Assembly (NCBI GenBank): GCA_029378245.1
Contig: JARKIF010000216.1
Span: forward strand, 1-49,467
DNA length: 49,467 nucleotides
Direction of reading: 5' to 3'
From: Roridomyces roridus
Lineage: Eukaryota > Basidiomycota > Agaricomycetes > Agaricales > Mycenaceae
The notes beneath the pieces were generated by a model that was not told the origin of the DNA, made no database searches, and was given only the letters and a program-made list of their open reading frames with translations. How positions within the stretch are numbered: the stretch's first letter is position 1; each line of letters begins with the position of its first letter. The position numbers and the translations under genes were made by a program. Of the stretch, positions 10,459 through 20,147 are shown in pieces.

Positions 10459-11753
10459 ATGGACGTCGATGTAGCCGTCGCTCCCGAGCAATCTGCCGAG
10501 GGCACAGAATCGGGCCATGGCCCTCATGGCCGCCGCGCACAGCGGCCCAAGGCGCCCAAACTTGTCCGCAAGGAGGGAATCGATCCGTGCGTTCTCAAAA
10601 GAAATTATCTGAATACCTTGGTCAAAAGTTACCAGAAATACACACGATCATATTCCCGGCGTTCCTGTCCTAACCACCTTTGTAAACCGTCAGGAATGCT
10701 CTGAAAAGGGTGTTCATGCGCCTAACTGGAAGGGTATACACGGACAGAAAGACGGCCCTGCGTTTTCTGTTGTTCTGTGCGTTTGAATCTCATAGCTTAT
10801 CTGAATCTGCTCAGTTTGATTTGCAGCTCCGGAGGATACGAAGATGACAACGACAAAGGGGACACATTGTAGGTATCCACTTTTGATCGCATGCAGCTCT
10901 AATTCTTCTGCAGTGTATACACCGGCGAAGGTAGTATCGGCTGCTTCCCGTTTCATGGCCTCTAAAACCAACCAGGCGGACGATCCGACAAAAACACCAA
11001 GGGCAAGAAGGTCTGGTCTCGTTAATCGACTGTGGGCGCATTCATCTCACAGTCTTGAAGACGCAAGCAGGGAGCGGTCCTCAGGTGAGGGACCAAGAGT
11101 GGACGGGAGGCAACAAGAGCCTCCAGCTGTCCCAACTTAGCGGGGTCCCAGTCCGCGTCGTGCGCGGCGGGACCAAATTCCGCTCGCGGTTTGCGCCGCC
11201 TGGCAAAGGGCAAGCATATCTGATGCTAATTCGTCTACGTAGCTGACCGAACGTGCAGCTATCGCTACGACGGGCTTTACAAGGTCACTTCGGTGAGTCT
11301 TCTTTTCCCTTTCCTAATGATGCACGCTAACATACACATTTACCAGGCAACTCGAGCCGTCGGCAAGTCAGGTTTTCATACGTGCCAATTTACCTTCGAG
11401 GTTGGTCTCCCTCTCGCTATATTGCTGGTAAATTTTCATGTGTCTTGCAGCGACTGCCTGGGCAGCCGCCGATCCCGACTCTGGACCTTCCACCGCGCAA
11501 GCCCAAGATCATCAAGGCACGACCGACCGCGCGCCGCAACCCGGCTCCTGCCTGTGCTCAGGTCAAGAAGGAGCCTCTGAGCGACGACGAAGGCCAGCTC
11601 CGCTCTGGCGGTCCCTCCGCCAGTGGGGCTTGTTTGCTAGGGAAACGCAAGCGGGAGGACGAAGAGGAAGAAGATATCAAGCCGTCGAAATGGTCGAAGG
11701 AGGGAGATGAGGACGTCGGCAAGTTCTGGGACGATTTCCATGGAGTGGAGTGA
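10459..11753 (+). CDS. SRA/YDG-domain protein (candidate methyl-DNA reader)
   Basis: SRA (SET- and RING-associated) domains flip and read 5-methylcytosine; UHRF1 is the animal example. Nine exons: 10459-10586, 10636-10776, 10827-10868, 10914-10930, 10976-11010, 11061-11209, 11259-11292, 11347-11400, 11451-11753; predicted length 300 aa. Visible motifs, in order, are HIPGVPVLTTFVNRQECSEK, GVHAPNWKGIHG, LSGGYEDDNDKGDTFVYTGE, VPVRVVRGG and YRYDGLYKV, ending RLPGQPPIP. A Lys-rich tail follows, with KKEPLSDDE, a SUMO-site-like KxE context, and GKRKRE. No RING, PHD or SET domain is present, so the SRA stands alone. The intron at 11210-11258 is GC-AG. The junction near 11011-11060 is my best choice among alternatives. 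Nuclear location is inferred from the basic tail. Confidence 0.85.
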
Positions 11754-11939
11754 AGCACTCACGTTCACGCGACGCACAATGTATTTATCATACCAACATT
11801 TCTTGGATACCTTATGATGTATCATACAATTTTCTTGGACACATTCAATGTACATTCATGGAACAAAAAGATATATTCATTGGCCAGTTGAATGACAACA
11901 AAATATGCTACGAGCGGTGTTGAAACCTTTGAAAATCAT

Positions 11940-13804
11940 CTACCAAATGCGAGTCTCGAGAAGCAGGTCGCTGCCGCCCTCAAGCCCGATGCACGCCTTG
12001 AGGAAGGTCTCGAGCGCGTTGCGCTGACGGTTAAGGCTGTTGACAACCTCGGTGCCCGGCTTGACGAGCGGCGCCTTGAGCATGTACGAGAGGAGCGACA
12101 GCACCGGGTACAACGGCGCAAAGTCCTTGCTCTGGGCATCCGCCGAGGCGGAGCGGTACTTGATACGAGTGAGGAGCTCGGTCAAGATGGCGAGGTCGAG
12201 GATGAGCGGCGTCGCGAGAAGGGAATCCTATCGAGTCATCAGCTCCTGGTTCGGGGAACTCTGAAGAGAATCGCACCTCGCACTCGTTGAAGATGTTGAT
12301 CGTCGAACGCCCACCGCAGAAGATCTCGGAATAGTACTCGTCGATGGCACGCTTGCTGTCGCCGACAGCGGGGACATACTTGATAACCACCTGATGCAAT
12401 CTTACGTTGAGCGGACGGAAATGAAAGAAAGAAGAACGAAGCGCACAATGTGGTCAGGGTGCTCGCCCTTGCCGGCAGCAGTGCCCTTGGCGGTAACCTC
12501 GGGCGCCTTGTAGAGCAGTCTGTTGGCGTCGACCATGTCATCGACGACGCTGCTCTTGCTGATCTCCTTGCTCTTGAACTGGCGCTCGGCGGAAAGGTTG
12601 TGTCCATCGTTGTTCCCCAAATGGTTGTACCTGTTGTGCGGTGAGTTAAATGAAGAAGCTGAATGGATGGACGTACGAAGCAATGGACAGAGGCTTGATA
12701 CCGGCGTTGACCAGGAACTCCGCGAGGACGGATTTGAGTTTGGTCTGCCCAGACTTGAGGTCATCACCGCCGATGAAGGACTGGTGGCGCTCGGCGAGCT
12801 CAATGACACCGGGAACAAAGGTATTCTGGGGAGCACCGTTGACGAAAGGCTCGCCCTCGAGAATAGCGGCAACGGCAAAAAGCGTCGAGGGGGAGACCTC
12901 CGAGTGCGAAGCCTTGATCGCGGCCAACAAGTTGTCAGCGGTGTCGTTCACGCCGGGGATGATGTCGCTGTAACGCTCAGTGTTGGCGGTCCAGAACACA
13001 ACGGCGCGGTCCAACGCGTTGTCCTGCTTGAACTTGCGCATGTCGGCGCGGATGTGCTCAAGATGAGCCTGCTTGTCGTCGCCAGGAATAAGGTTGTCCG
13101 CGCGTGCCTCCTGGTTGGCCGCAATGAAGTCGGGGTAGTAGATCGACGGGAGGGGCTGGCCGAGGGCAGCCATGTGAGGAGCAACCTGGCGCTGGAGGTC
13201 ATAGTCCAAGACCTGAGCGCGCTGCATGGCCTTGTCCATGGTCAGGCCGGAAATGTCCCAGCCACCGAGGACGAGATCGTTCGGGTGGACCATGGGGAGG
13301 ACATCGGAGATAGGGACGTGAACATCCTGGCCGGTGGCGCCGTCAGTGCCAATGCGGACGGTGGATGCGCGGAGGAGCGAGCCAATATAGTTGGGCTGCT
13401 GAACGCCAGACTTTGTGTGCCAGATGATATTATGGCGGTTGGCAAGGATGGTCGCACAGAGGGTGCTACCGTTGTTGCCTCCCAAACCAATCATCATTAG
13501 CCTGCAGTTGAATCAGGGGCTGGATGGACAAGAAAACACGAGCAACATACCCAGTCTTGGCGACAGCCTTCTTGGTCTGGAACTCGTACGCCTGGGACGT
13601 AGGGGTAACAGTGTATTGCCCATTGACGACCGACACGTTAGCACCACGGTTGACGAACTTGGACGTGATGTGGTCGTCGGTGTAGGAGGTATTCTCCGAG
13701 TGGACGACAATGGCGTGCGGGCGGCGGACAGCGGTGGGATGGACAGGGAGAACGGATTCGAGGGACTCGGGGGTGGTAGAACCAGAGCTGGTGGTAGGGG
13801 CCAT
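11940..13804 (-). CDS. INO1: Inositol-3-phosphate synthase
   Basis: This enzyme converts glucose 6-phosphate to 1L-myo-inositol 1-phosphate, NAD-dependent, the committed cytosolic step of inositol synthesis. Exons in transcript order are 13804-13551, 13501-12677, 12630-12447, 12390-12277 and 12227-11940; predicted length 554 aa, close to the family norm. The NAD-binding loop [14 protein letters not shown] spans the first junction. Conserved blocks follow: [70 protein letters not shown], and [18 protein letters not shown] near the C-terminus. The start at 13804 (MAPTTSSGS) is the first ATG. I saw no clear UAS-INO element upstream. Confidence 0.95.
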
Positions 13805-14399
13805 GGTGTATATAAGATAGTAGTAGTTGCGAGAGGGGGGTACGAGATTTTAATGGGATGCGAGGTCGCCTGCGGCGGTGTGCTTAGAGCCGCGGTGTGA
13901 GTTGTGGATGCTGCAGAGTTGGTTAGAGAACATAAAGTTGGTTAGAGAACCAAGGAGAGCTCTAGGACTGCAGTAGCTCTAGGACGGTGTTGCGGTGTGC
14001 AGATGCAAGTTGAGAAGAAAGGGTCGGCTAAAAATGGTCCCAGTTTATATTCGCAATGTTTGCCAGTGTTTGCCATCAACGGGGATGTTCGGCTATGGCG
14101 GACCCGACACGGCGACATCCAAGTAACGTACTCAAATTTGGTGGTGTAGATGCCTTTTCGAGACAGTAGCAGGTTTATTAGGGTATTCAAGAAGAAAGTG
14201 CATCCAGAGTATGTAAGTAAGTAAAGCGAGTGTAGATTGCCAGCGGCAGTTATCCAAGACAGAAAAATTGCTGTTGGTTTCGGGTTGAGAAAGCAGTACG
14301 AAGGATCCAGAGAGAGACACACCGTTTATCAGTATACAGTGATTGGGGAAAGCATATGAAAAGCCCAGGGGTTCATTTTGGCCGTGTCGTGAAATTTAT
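13805..14399. other. INO1 promoter region / 3' flank of the next gene
   Basis: No ORF of note. A TATA-like run (reading CTTATATAC on the minus strand) sits within 20 bp of the INO1 ATG. Nothing else identifiable was seen. Confidence 0.4.
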
Positions 14400-15982
14400 T
14401 CAATCGTCTAAATCGGGGATGCTTGCCATGCTGAGAGGGCGTGCTTTTGTCGGCTGCGACTCGAGCAAGTTGACCATGTCTTCAAGATTGTCGCCGGGAC
14501 CCTTGTCTGTGTCATCGGTTTGTACATCGGACGCGACAACGGTTGCACTGAGGTCCGAATCGCTAACCGCGACATCGTCGTGCTCCTGCGGCGACTCGGG
14601 ATGGTAATCCTGTTCATGCTCCTCCTCGTGCTGCTCAGGTTCATGCTCCTCCTCATACTGCTCCTCCTCGTGCTGCTGCTCCTCATGCTGCTGCTCCTCA
14701 TGCTGCTCCTCATGCTCCGCCTCGGGGACGTGCTCCTCAAGTTGGTGCTCTTCTTCGTGCTCCTCGTGCTCGTGCTCCTCTTCATGCTCGTGCTGCTCCT
14801 CATGAGCCTCCTCTCCATCGTGCACTTCCTCATCGTGCGCCTCTTCCGAAACATCGGTCGCCGAGTGACCGTTCTCGTGCGAAACCTCAGCTGCTGCCAC
14901 TACTGTTGTACCGGCAGCAGCGGTGGCCGCAGTCGTAGGCCCCGCGGCCTTCTTGACACGCGTCGAGGCAGACGGGGCCTTGGCCTTTGGCGCACCTCGA
15001 GTGGCGGCACCACCTCGAGCAGCAGGCTTGGCGCCGCGTGCTGGAGACACTGCAGCAGCAGCCATACGTGCCTTGGAGGCCGCAGTGGGCTTGCTGAGGC
15101 GATCCGCAACATCGCTGCTGAGAACGACCTTCTTTGCCGGTGGTGGTGCGGCCTGGGCATCACGCGCACGTGCAAGTGAACTGGCGGTGGGAGCAAAGAG
15201 GCCTGAGCTCGGCGTCTTTGGGCGGGTCTTGGCTGGTGTAGTGCTGCTGCTTGTCGACTTGACTGGACGCGACGGGGTCTTGGGACGCGCTGCCTCGCGT
15301 GCCAACGCAGCTGCAGACGGTCTCGCAGCCGGCTTGCGAGTTGCAGTCGTGGACTGGCCGGTAGAGGGAGGTGGGGACTTCATGGGAGTTGGTTTGGGGG
15401 GTGATTTCGGCGTAGGAGTTTTGGCAGCAGAAGGTTTTGGGACGGGAGTGGCAGGCTTTGGCGTGGCAGGGCTTGCAGGATCGTGGGCGATCGAGGGCTC
15501 GGAAGGGAAAGGTTGAGTATGTATGACTGGTGGTACGACGGGCTCCGATGGTTGCTCAGATGCCCGCCGTGTCCATGAAGAAGAGGGGACAATCGGGGGA
15601 GGTAGCTGGGTATTTTGCCTGGGAGGCCATTCACGCCTCTCTTTGAGCTCCTCCTTGGCAGAGTCTCCTGTAATGTTGGAGGCTACGCTGGTGCTCCGAG
15701 GTGATATGGATTCCGACTGCCGTTTCGGTTTCTGCTGCTCAAAACGGCCAATCAGGTTGGCAACGCTCTGCCTCGGTCTCTCATCGGGCAATGGCCTGCG
15801 CGGTCAGCGTGCGTTGTGGGGTACCAGATAATGACTCACATTGGAGTTGCAAGTCGAATGGTCTCCCAGTTCGGACGGTAGTGGTAGTTACAAGTCAAAC
15901 TGGTGGTGCACCGACAGATCAGATGGTCGGTAAGTAAACTTGACCGGCCATTTTGTGGACTCCTCATACCATAGACCACCAT
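14400..15982 (-). CDS. Low-complexity Pro/Ala/Ser-rich protein with acidic His-Glu repeat tail
   Basis: A 465-codon frame runs from 15795 to the stop at 14400. It has no ATG near its start and opens behind an acceptor, so a short upstream exon is required. The best join is an intron at 15839-15796 with exon 1 from an ATG at 15982; that start is uncertain. The body begins DERPRQSVANLIGRFEQQ, a short motif likely to be the conserved core. A Pro/Ser/Thr/Lys-rich middle contains repeated TPKP/KPTP and a basic Ala-rich region, then His-Glu-Glu repeats (14600-14855), and it ends PLSMASIPDLDD. No enzyme motif is present. It could be a scaffold or microtubule-associated protein, but I do not recognise it. 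Long antisense frames here are shadows of the repeats. Confidence 0.55.
14600..14855 (-). repeat. In-frame HEE/EEQ tandem repeat tract
   Basis: The coding sequence here is built of degenerate trinucleotide units giving strings such as HEEQQHEEQQHEEEQYEEEH. The tract adds a strongly acidic His-rich segment of about 80 residues near the C-terminus. Its length probably varies between strains (inference). Confidence 0.7.
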
Positions 15983-16235
15983 CTACACCCTCGGATAACT
16001 CGGAAAACGGTCGAATAGCAAGTATGTATCATACACTATGCGAATACTAATGAATCATATTTGAAATATGGCCGTATCAAAGGCCTCGTCGTCGCTATGT
16101 TATCGCTCTCGTACAGGTATGGTCGACGCGGCTGGAATCTCAGAGGGCCCAGGGAATTTCTTCTTCAACTCCAGGTGCCTTTGGAACGCGTGAACGAGCG
16201 CGAATTGCTTTTCTGCGAGACTCAAAGTGTTCCGT

Positions 16236-16723
16236 GCCGATTGTCGGTCGCTATGTGCATTTCTATGCCAACCACCTCTACAACGCCCACCAGCTCAACA
16301 CCATCCGAATCTCTCCAAAAATGCGTTGCTCCCGCCAATTCGACCACTTTGAGCTTGTAGTCTCCTGAAAATACATCCTTGCATAACCGATAATTCTCCA
16401 CTGAAGTAAAAATCGTCGCCATCCACCCAGAAAACTGTTCAGCGCCGCCTCCTATTTTTTGTGATTGAATAGGGTCAGCCAGCGTCTCACCGCTAGCGGA
16501 TACGACAGGAGATTGTGGGCCGTTTCAATCCCCTCGAGGATCGGTGGCAGGGACGCGATCAGCGCGCCGTCGATGCGCCATTCGATCCCGTCCAGGACGC
16601 CCACGAACGGCCTACTCCCCGCGAGTTGACGGTATCCTTTGGCGTGCAGCGGCGTTGTCAACGAACGCAGATCTCTGGACTTGATCAGAGCAGGCCAGGC
16701 TTTTCGTCGTCTTCCTGGTGATG
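16236..16723 (-). pseudogene. Dead alpha/beta-hydrolase copy (paralogue of 20148-20925)
   Basis: This stretch is closely similar in DNA to exons 2-3 of the intact hydrolase at 20148-20925. Shared blocks include SLTTPLHAKGY, DGALIASLPPILEGIETAH, WLTLFNHKK and VVELAGATHFWRDSDGVEL. Three defects are seen. Exon 1 is absent, with unrelated sequence beyond 16723. About 150 bp is deleted between the exon 2 start and the catalytic elbow, which removes the GxSxG nucleophile. A TAG follows WLTLFNHKK where the intact copy has KYEAAL, and more bases are missing after it. It is a non-functional duplicate. Confidence 0.8.
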
Positions 16724-17252
16724 TGTCCCCACCAAAGGCAACTTCTCCTCGTCGAAAACCTGCTTTTCTCTACCCTCACCCGCTCGCGTTCATCCGTCGT
16801 CGGCACCGGTTCCCAAAACGCGCAATCCACCAATAAATCCCCGTCTGCACATCCCATGTGAACCTGATACCGTCAATGTCGATCGTCAAATCCTCTGATT
16901 CCTCATCTTTCTGGATGGATTGTCGCAGGAGAGTTGGCATCCGGCCACGCGATTTACGAGGAACGGTATCGCAGAGATCCACTCTTTCCAACACATTCAA
17001 TCATCTCACCCAGTCGCAATCGATGTCAAGTTTGGATGATATTATTACTGTATCTTGGGACATAATACATTTGCGTCAGGTTCAAAAAAAGCAGTATCAA
17101 GCATGGGAGAGTAAAAGCAGCAGTCTCGATGTCAAAAAGCATTCGTCAATTCATACAGTCCAGCATTGTCTAATAAAAATCAGTCCGAGCAACTAAAATC
17201 CAACTGGCATACGCACTGAGCAGCAGAATAAAAGGAACAAGCGAGCAGTCTC
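16724..17252. other. Spacer between the hydrolase pseudogene and the Zn2Cys6 gene
   Basis: A minus-strand open frame (17000-16776) reads DLTIDIDGIRFTWDVQTG but lacks a usable ATG and matches nothing I know. No other feature was seen. Confidence 0.4.
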
Positions 17253-18728
17253 CTAGAAACTAAACGGGGCTGGCGGGTGGTACATGCATTCCTGCGGATT
17301 GTCGGGATCCGGGACGTACTGTGATGCAAAGGGAGATGCGTATGTCCACATCTGCGGTGGCTCGTGCCCACCCAAATCGTACGTCGCAAGGTCGGGAATA
17401 GGTAACAATACGGGCGCAGCATGGTCGGGGAGGGAGGACCGTGGTACGGCCCTGACGCTGGAGCGAGCAGCGCCCTGCGTGTAATCGAAAGACGGAGGAG
17501 GGGCAGACATCTGATATTGGGGGAGCTGCGTGGTCAAGGACCATGGTGCGGCATTGGCAGTGGAATGAAGGGCGCCCTGCGTGTAACTGAAAGACGGAGG
17601 AGGAGCAGACATCTGATATTGGGGGAGCTGCGCGCCAGGGGAATGAACAGCGCCCTGCGCGTAATCGAAAGACGGAGGGCCAGACATCTGATACTTCTTT
17701 TTCTCGGGGAGCTGCATGGCCTCTGGGACGTCGTCCAGGTCTCTCTTCCGCTTGAGAGTCTGCTTCCTAGTCGGGGCCGGCTCTTCGTTCTCGACTTCAT
17801 CCTGCTGCTGAATCTTTCTCTTTGGCGCTCTCTTTGGCTCGGGTTCATCATCCTCCGACTCGGCCTGTGCCCTTTCCTTTCCTGTCCTCTTCTTTACCCT
17901 CTGACCCTTTCTAGCCGCTACATCAGACGAGAAATGGGAGGTGCTTTCGGAGGTTGGAGTGAGGACAAGAGAACGAAGGCCGGAGGAACGGGTGAGTGGC
18001 AAAGTATCCAGTGGACGTTGGCGTGCATTAGTTGTTTCCAACTGGGTCATCAACTTTTGAATCTCGGCTGCCTGTTCGCGAATCTGGCTCAAAAGGTGTA
18101 CTTTTCTGTGAGGGAATGAGTTTATAACCGAGTCAAACGTGCTATGCAACACACGGAGGGGTCTGTGCACCCTGCTGTTTCTTGCGACCCGGGATGACAC
18201 AATCGTGGCCTCCATTGAAACATCGCTTGCAGGGATCGGTCTCGGTCTTGAACTCGCACCTAATCTTGGACTTCTTGCATCGCTGACAAGGAATGTGACT
18301 GTACACGCGTCAAGAGCTATTCGCGGGGAAACAGATGGCAAAAACGGACGGTTTGGCACTAGCTCCTCCCTCCTCCATTTCCGTCTCACTTTCCTCGCCC
18401 TCGGACTCCACAGAGTCCGGGTGCTGGGCCATAATGGCGCGGGTCATGCCCTCTGGGTCAAGACTTGTCGTTGTGGTGTGCGATGCAACGGACGGAGGGG
18501 TCTTTCGTTTCTTGCGACCTGGGACGACACAATCGTGGTCACCATCTAAACATCGCTCGCAGGAATCGGCGTCAGTCTTGAACTCGCACTTTCTGTGCTT
18601 GTCCCTGCATCGCTCACAGCTGCACACGCGTCAAGAGCTATTCGCGGGGAAGAGACAGCAAAAACGGACCGCGTGCTACGAGCTCCTCCTTCCTCCATCT
18701 CCTCATCCTTGGGCTGGTGTTGGGCCAT
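17253..18728 (-). CDS. Zn2Cys6 transcription factor with two tandem zinc clusters
   Basis: Exons in transcript order are 18728-18670, 18619-18350, 18298-18155 and 18105-17253; predicted length 441 aa. There are two fungal binuclear zinc clusters, each C-x2-C-x6-C-x8-C-x2-C-x6-C: residues 21-50 (CERCRDKHRKCEFK start) and 114-143 (CQRCKKSKIRCEFK start). Each is followed by a PGRKK basic linker. After the second comes TPPKVHLLSQIREQAAEIQK, a coiled-coil dimerisation segment usual in this agaric family. Next is a basic, acidic NLS-rich region, then three Tyr/Pro repeats (YQMSAPPPSF...YTQGA), and the end at APFSF. No fungal_trans middle-homology domain is present. The ATG at 18728 (MAQHQPKDEE) is the first that fits. 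Introns 1 and 2 have almost the same sequence, so the exon+intron unit was duplicated. Nuclear DNA-binding role from the family; target genes unknown. Confidence 0.8.
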
Positions 18729-18735
18729 AATGGCG
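18200..18735 (-). repeat. Internal tandem duplication of a zinc-cluster exon plus its intron
   Basis: Two direct copies lie at about 18735-18480 and 18445-18200. Both contain a CCATTATGGCCCA start, an ATGGAGGA...GGAGGAGCT acidic stretch, the intron with donor gtccgt, and a zinc cluster. Twenty-six nucleotides inside the two introns (18305-18330 and 18626-18651) are identical. Confidence 0.75.
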
Positions 18736-19612
18736 TGGGTCAATAACGAAAGGGTCACGGAAGGGAGGATGCGGCGGCAGTCGTTGTGGTGGTTTGGAAC
18801 CAAACGCGTCGTGTCGATTTTCCCACGACCGCGTTCTTCATCATTTTGACGGTCAGACTGCAAATCAGGCTGAGAGTTGCAGTGAAAGATGCTGGGCGCG
18901 TAAATCGTCGTAAATTCGTGTTATTTACTGACATGACTGTGCTCACGCCGGTCAACCTCCATGTAAAAAGACAAACTCTGCACAAGATAAAATCGCGCCC
19001 ACATTCGCCGAACGTTGACAATTCACCCTCTTCATCTATGACCCCCTCGTCCAGCGTTTTATGCATCCTCGGGCTTCTGAGGAAAGAAGTCGTATGCGAA
19101 TGTCTGGAAAGCCGAGGACGGGCTCTGCGGGGCAGCAGAACTCCGACAACGACCAGCAGGGAGGTGAGGACGAGAAAGTCTGCAAAATGGGTCAGGAAAG
19201 TGTTTCTTGGAAGAGAGCAAAAAGAAGCATGCCTTCGCTGCGCGCGAGCCAGACAATGTGTGAAAAAGGTGCAAGGTGAGAGAGGGAGAGAGATGCTGAC
19301 TTACGACCCCAGACCGGTGTCGCTGCGCAACAACTGTTGCTTATCAACGTCTTCTTGGGCCACCATGGTAAGATTCATGTTGATCTAAACGACATCATGA
19401 GATACAAGACGGCGGAAGGTAAAGACGCACCGTGAATAGGATCGTCGAGGTTAACCGCATCTCTTGTCTGCTAATAGGATGTTGCCGGAGATTCTTCAAC
19501 TAGCGACCAGCGTTCTCGACGTGAGCAGCTTCGCCTTCGAGGAGAGTGTCTATGGTGCGTGGCATAGCACAGGTTGAGGTGCGGTATCGTCGGAGGAGAG
19601 GAAAGAACCGTC
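18729..19612. other. Unassigned 0.9 kb, scattered coding-like scraps
   Basis: On the plus strand, 19215-19270 reads KEACLRCARARQCVKK, a Cys pattern reminiscent of half a zinc cluster but with one spacing off. Around 19480-19575 a frame reads LPEILQLATSVLDVSS. I could not join them into a gene. On the minus strand, 18860-18740 weakly resembles the linker of the duplicated zinc-cluster unit. Confidence 0.3.
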
Positions 19613-20073
19613 CTAATAGATAAACGCAAAAAGAAAATCCGCCGCCAAAGCCAAAAGGACTTGTTCTCTGTGCAGGCGCTCCGAGTTGGATGTCAATGAG
19701 CCGGTACATTTCTTGTTCGAGAATTGCTGGAACAGCCGTGGAGGGTTGCCGATTGATCCGTGCTGAGTTACATCAAATGCCGTGCGGCTTTGTTGCTTCC
19801 GAACGGGGCGAGCAAGGTTTCGTCCACGTCTGGTCCCGTTCCATAGTGGCACAAGGAGGACATCTTGATAGATGATAAATGGAGTTCGTGGACGTATTCT
19901 GTCAAAGTTGTCCAGTTCTGGATGTTGCAGCACCCGGGAGTCGCTCTTATAGAGGAGCGCCTGAGGGAAGAAAGGAATGAAGTTGATTCAGAATGAGGTA
20001 GAGCAAGAGAAAGAAATGTGCGGACTGTTTCTTTCAAACTCCGCTCGGCCCTGTTCTTGTTTTCGTTCCGCAT
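19613..20073 (-). CDS. Hypothetical protein, two-exon model (131 aa)
   Basis: The model joins the ATG at 20073 (MRNENKNRAERSLKET), an intron with donor gtccgc at 20025 and acceptor tccctcag at 19961, and a 115-codon exon ending at 19613. Exon 2 contains TPFIIYQDVLLVPLWNGTRR and HREQVLLALAADFLFAF. It reads like real protein, but I know no family. The start codon lies right next to a scrap of hydrolase exon 1 at 20073-20106, so this may be sequence rearranged by the local duplication. It could also be part of a gene with further exons. Confidence 0.3.
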
Positions 20074-20106
20074 TGATTTCGAGCGAGAATCCAGTGCTCA
20101 CGCGAC
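20073..20106 (-). pseudogene. Third scrap of the hydrolase gene (5' end of exon 1)
   Basis: The plus-strand bases ttgatttcgagcgaga at 20073-20088, then a near-match through 20106, repeat 20879-20914, the first codons of the intact hydrolase (STGVSLEIK region). It lies just downstream of the intact gene in the same orientation and is a remnant of another tandem copy. Confidence 0.55.
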
Positions 20107-20147
20107 AATCGCGGTTGTGGATGACTTGCAAGTCAAAGTGTCTCGTT

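Noticed and set aside
12523..13500. 325-codon plus-strand open frame
   Set aside because: It is antisense to the INO1 second exon, which has strong family identity; biased third positions keep the opposite frame open.
14520..15516. Long plus-strand frames of 219 and 197 codons
   Set aside because: They are antisense to the low-complexity gene. The Leu/Met runs are the complement of the GAG/CAC repeats.
16776..17000. Minus-strand frame reading IDIDGIRFTWDVQTG
   Set aside because: Its first codon is TTG, no good ATG or acceptor precedes it, and I know no family; not called as a gene.
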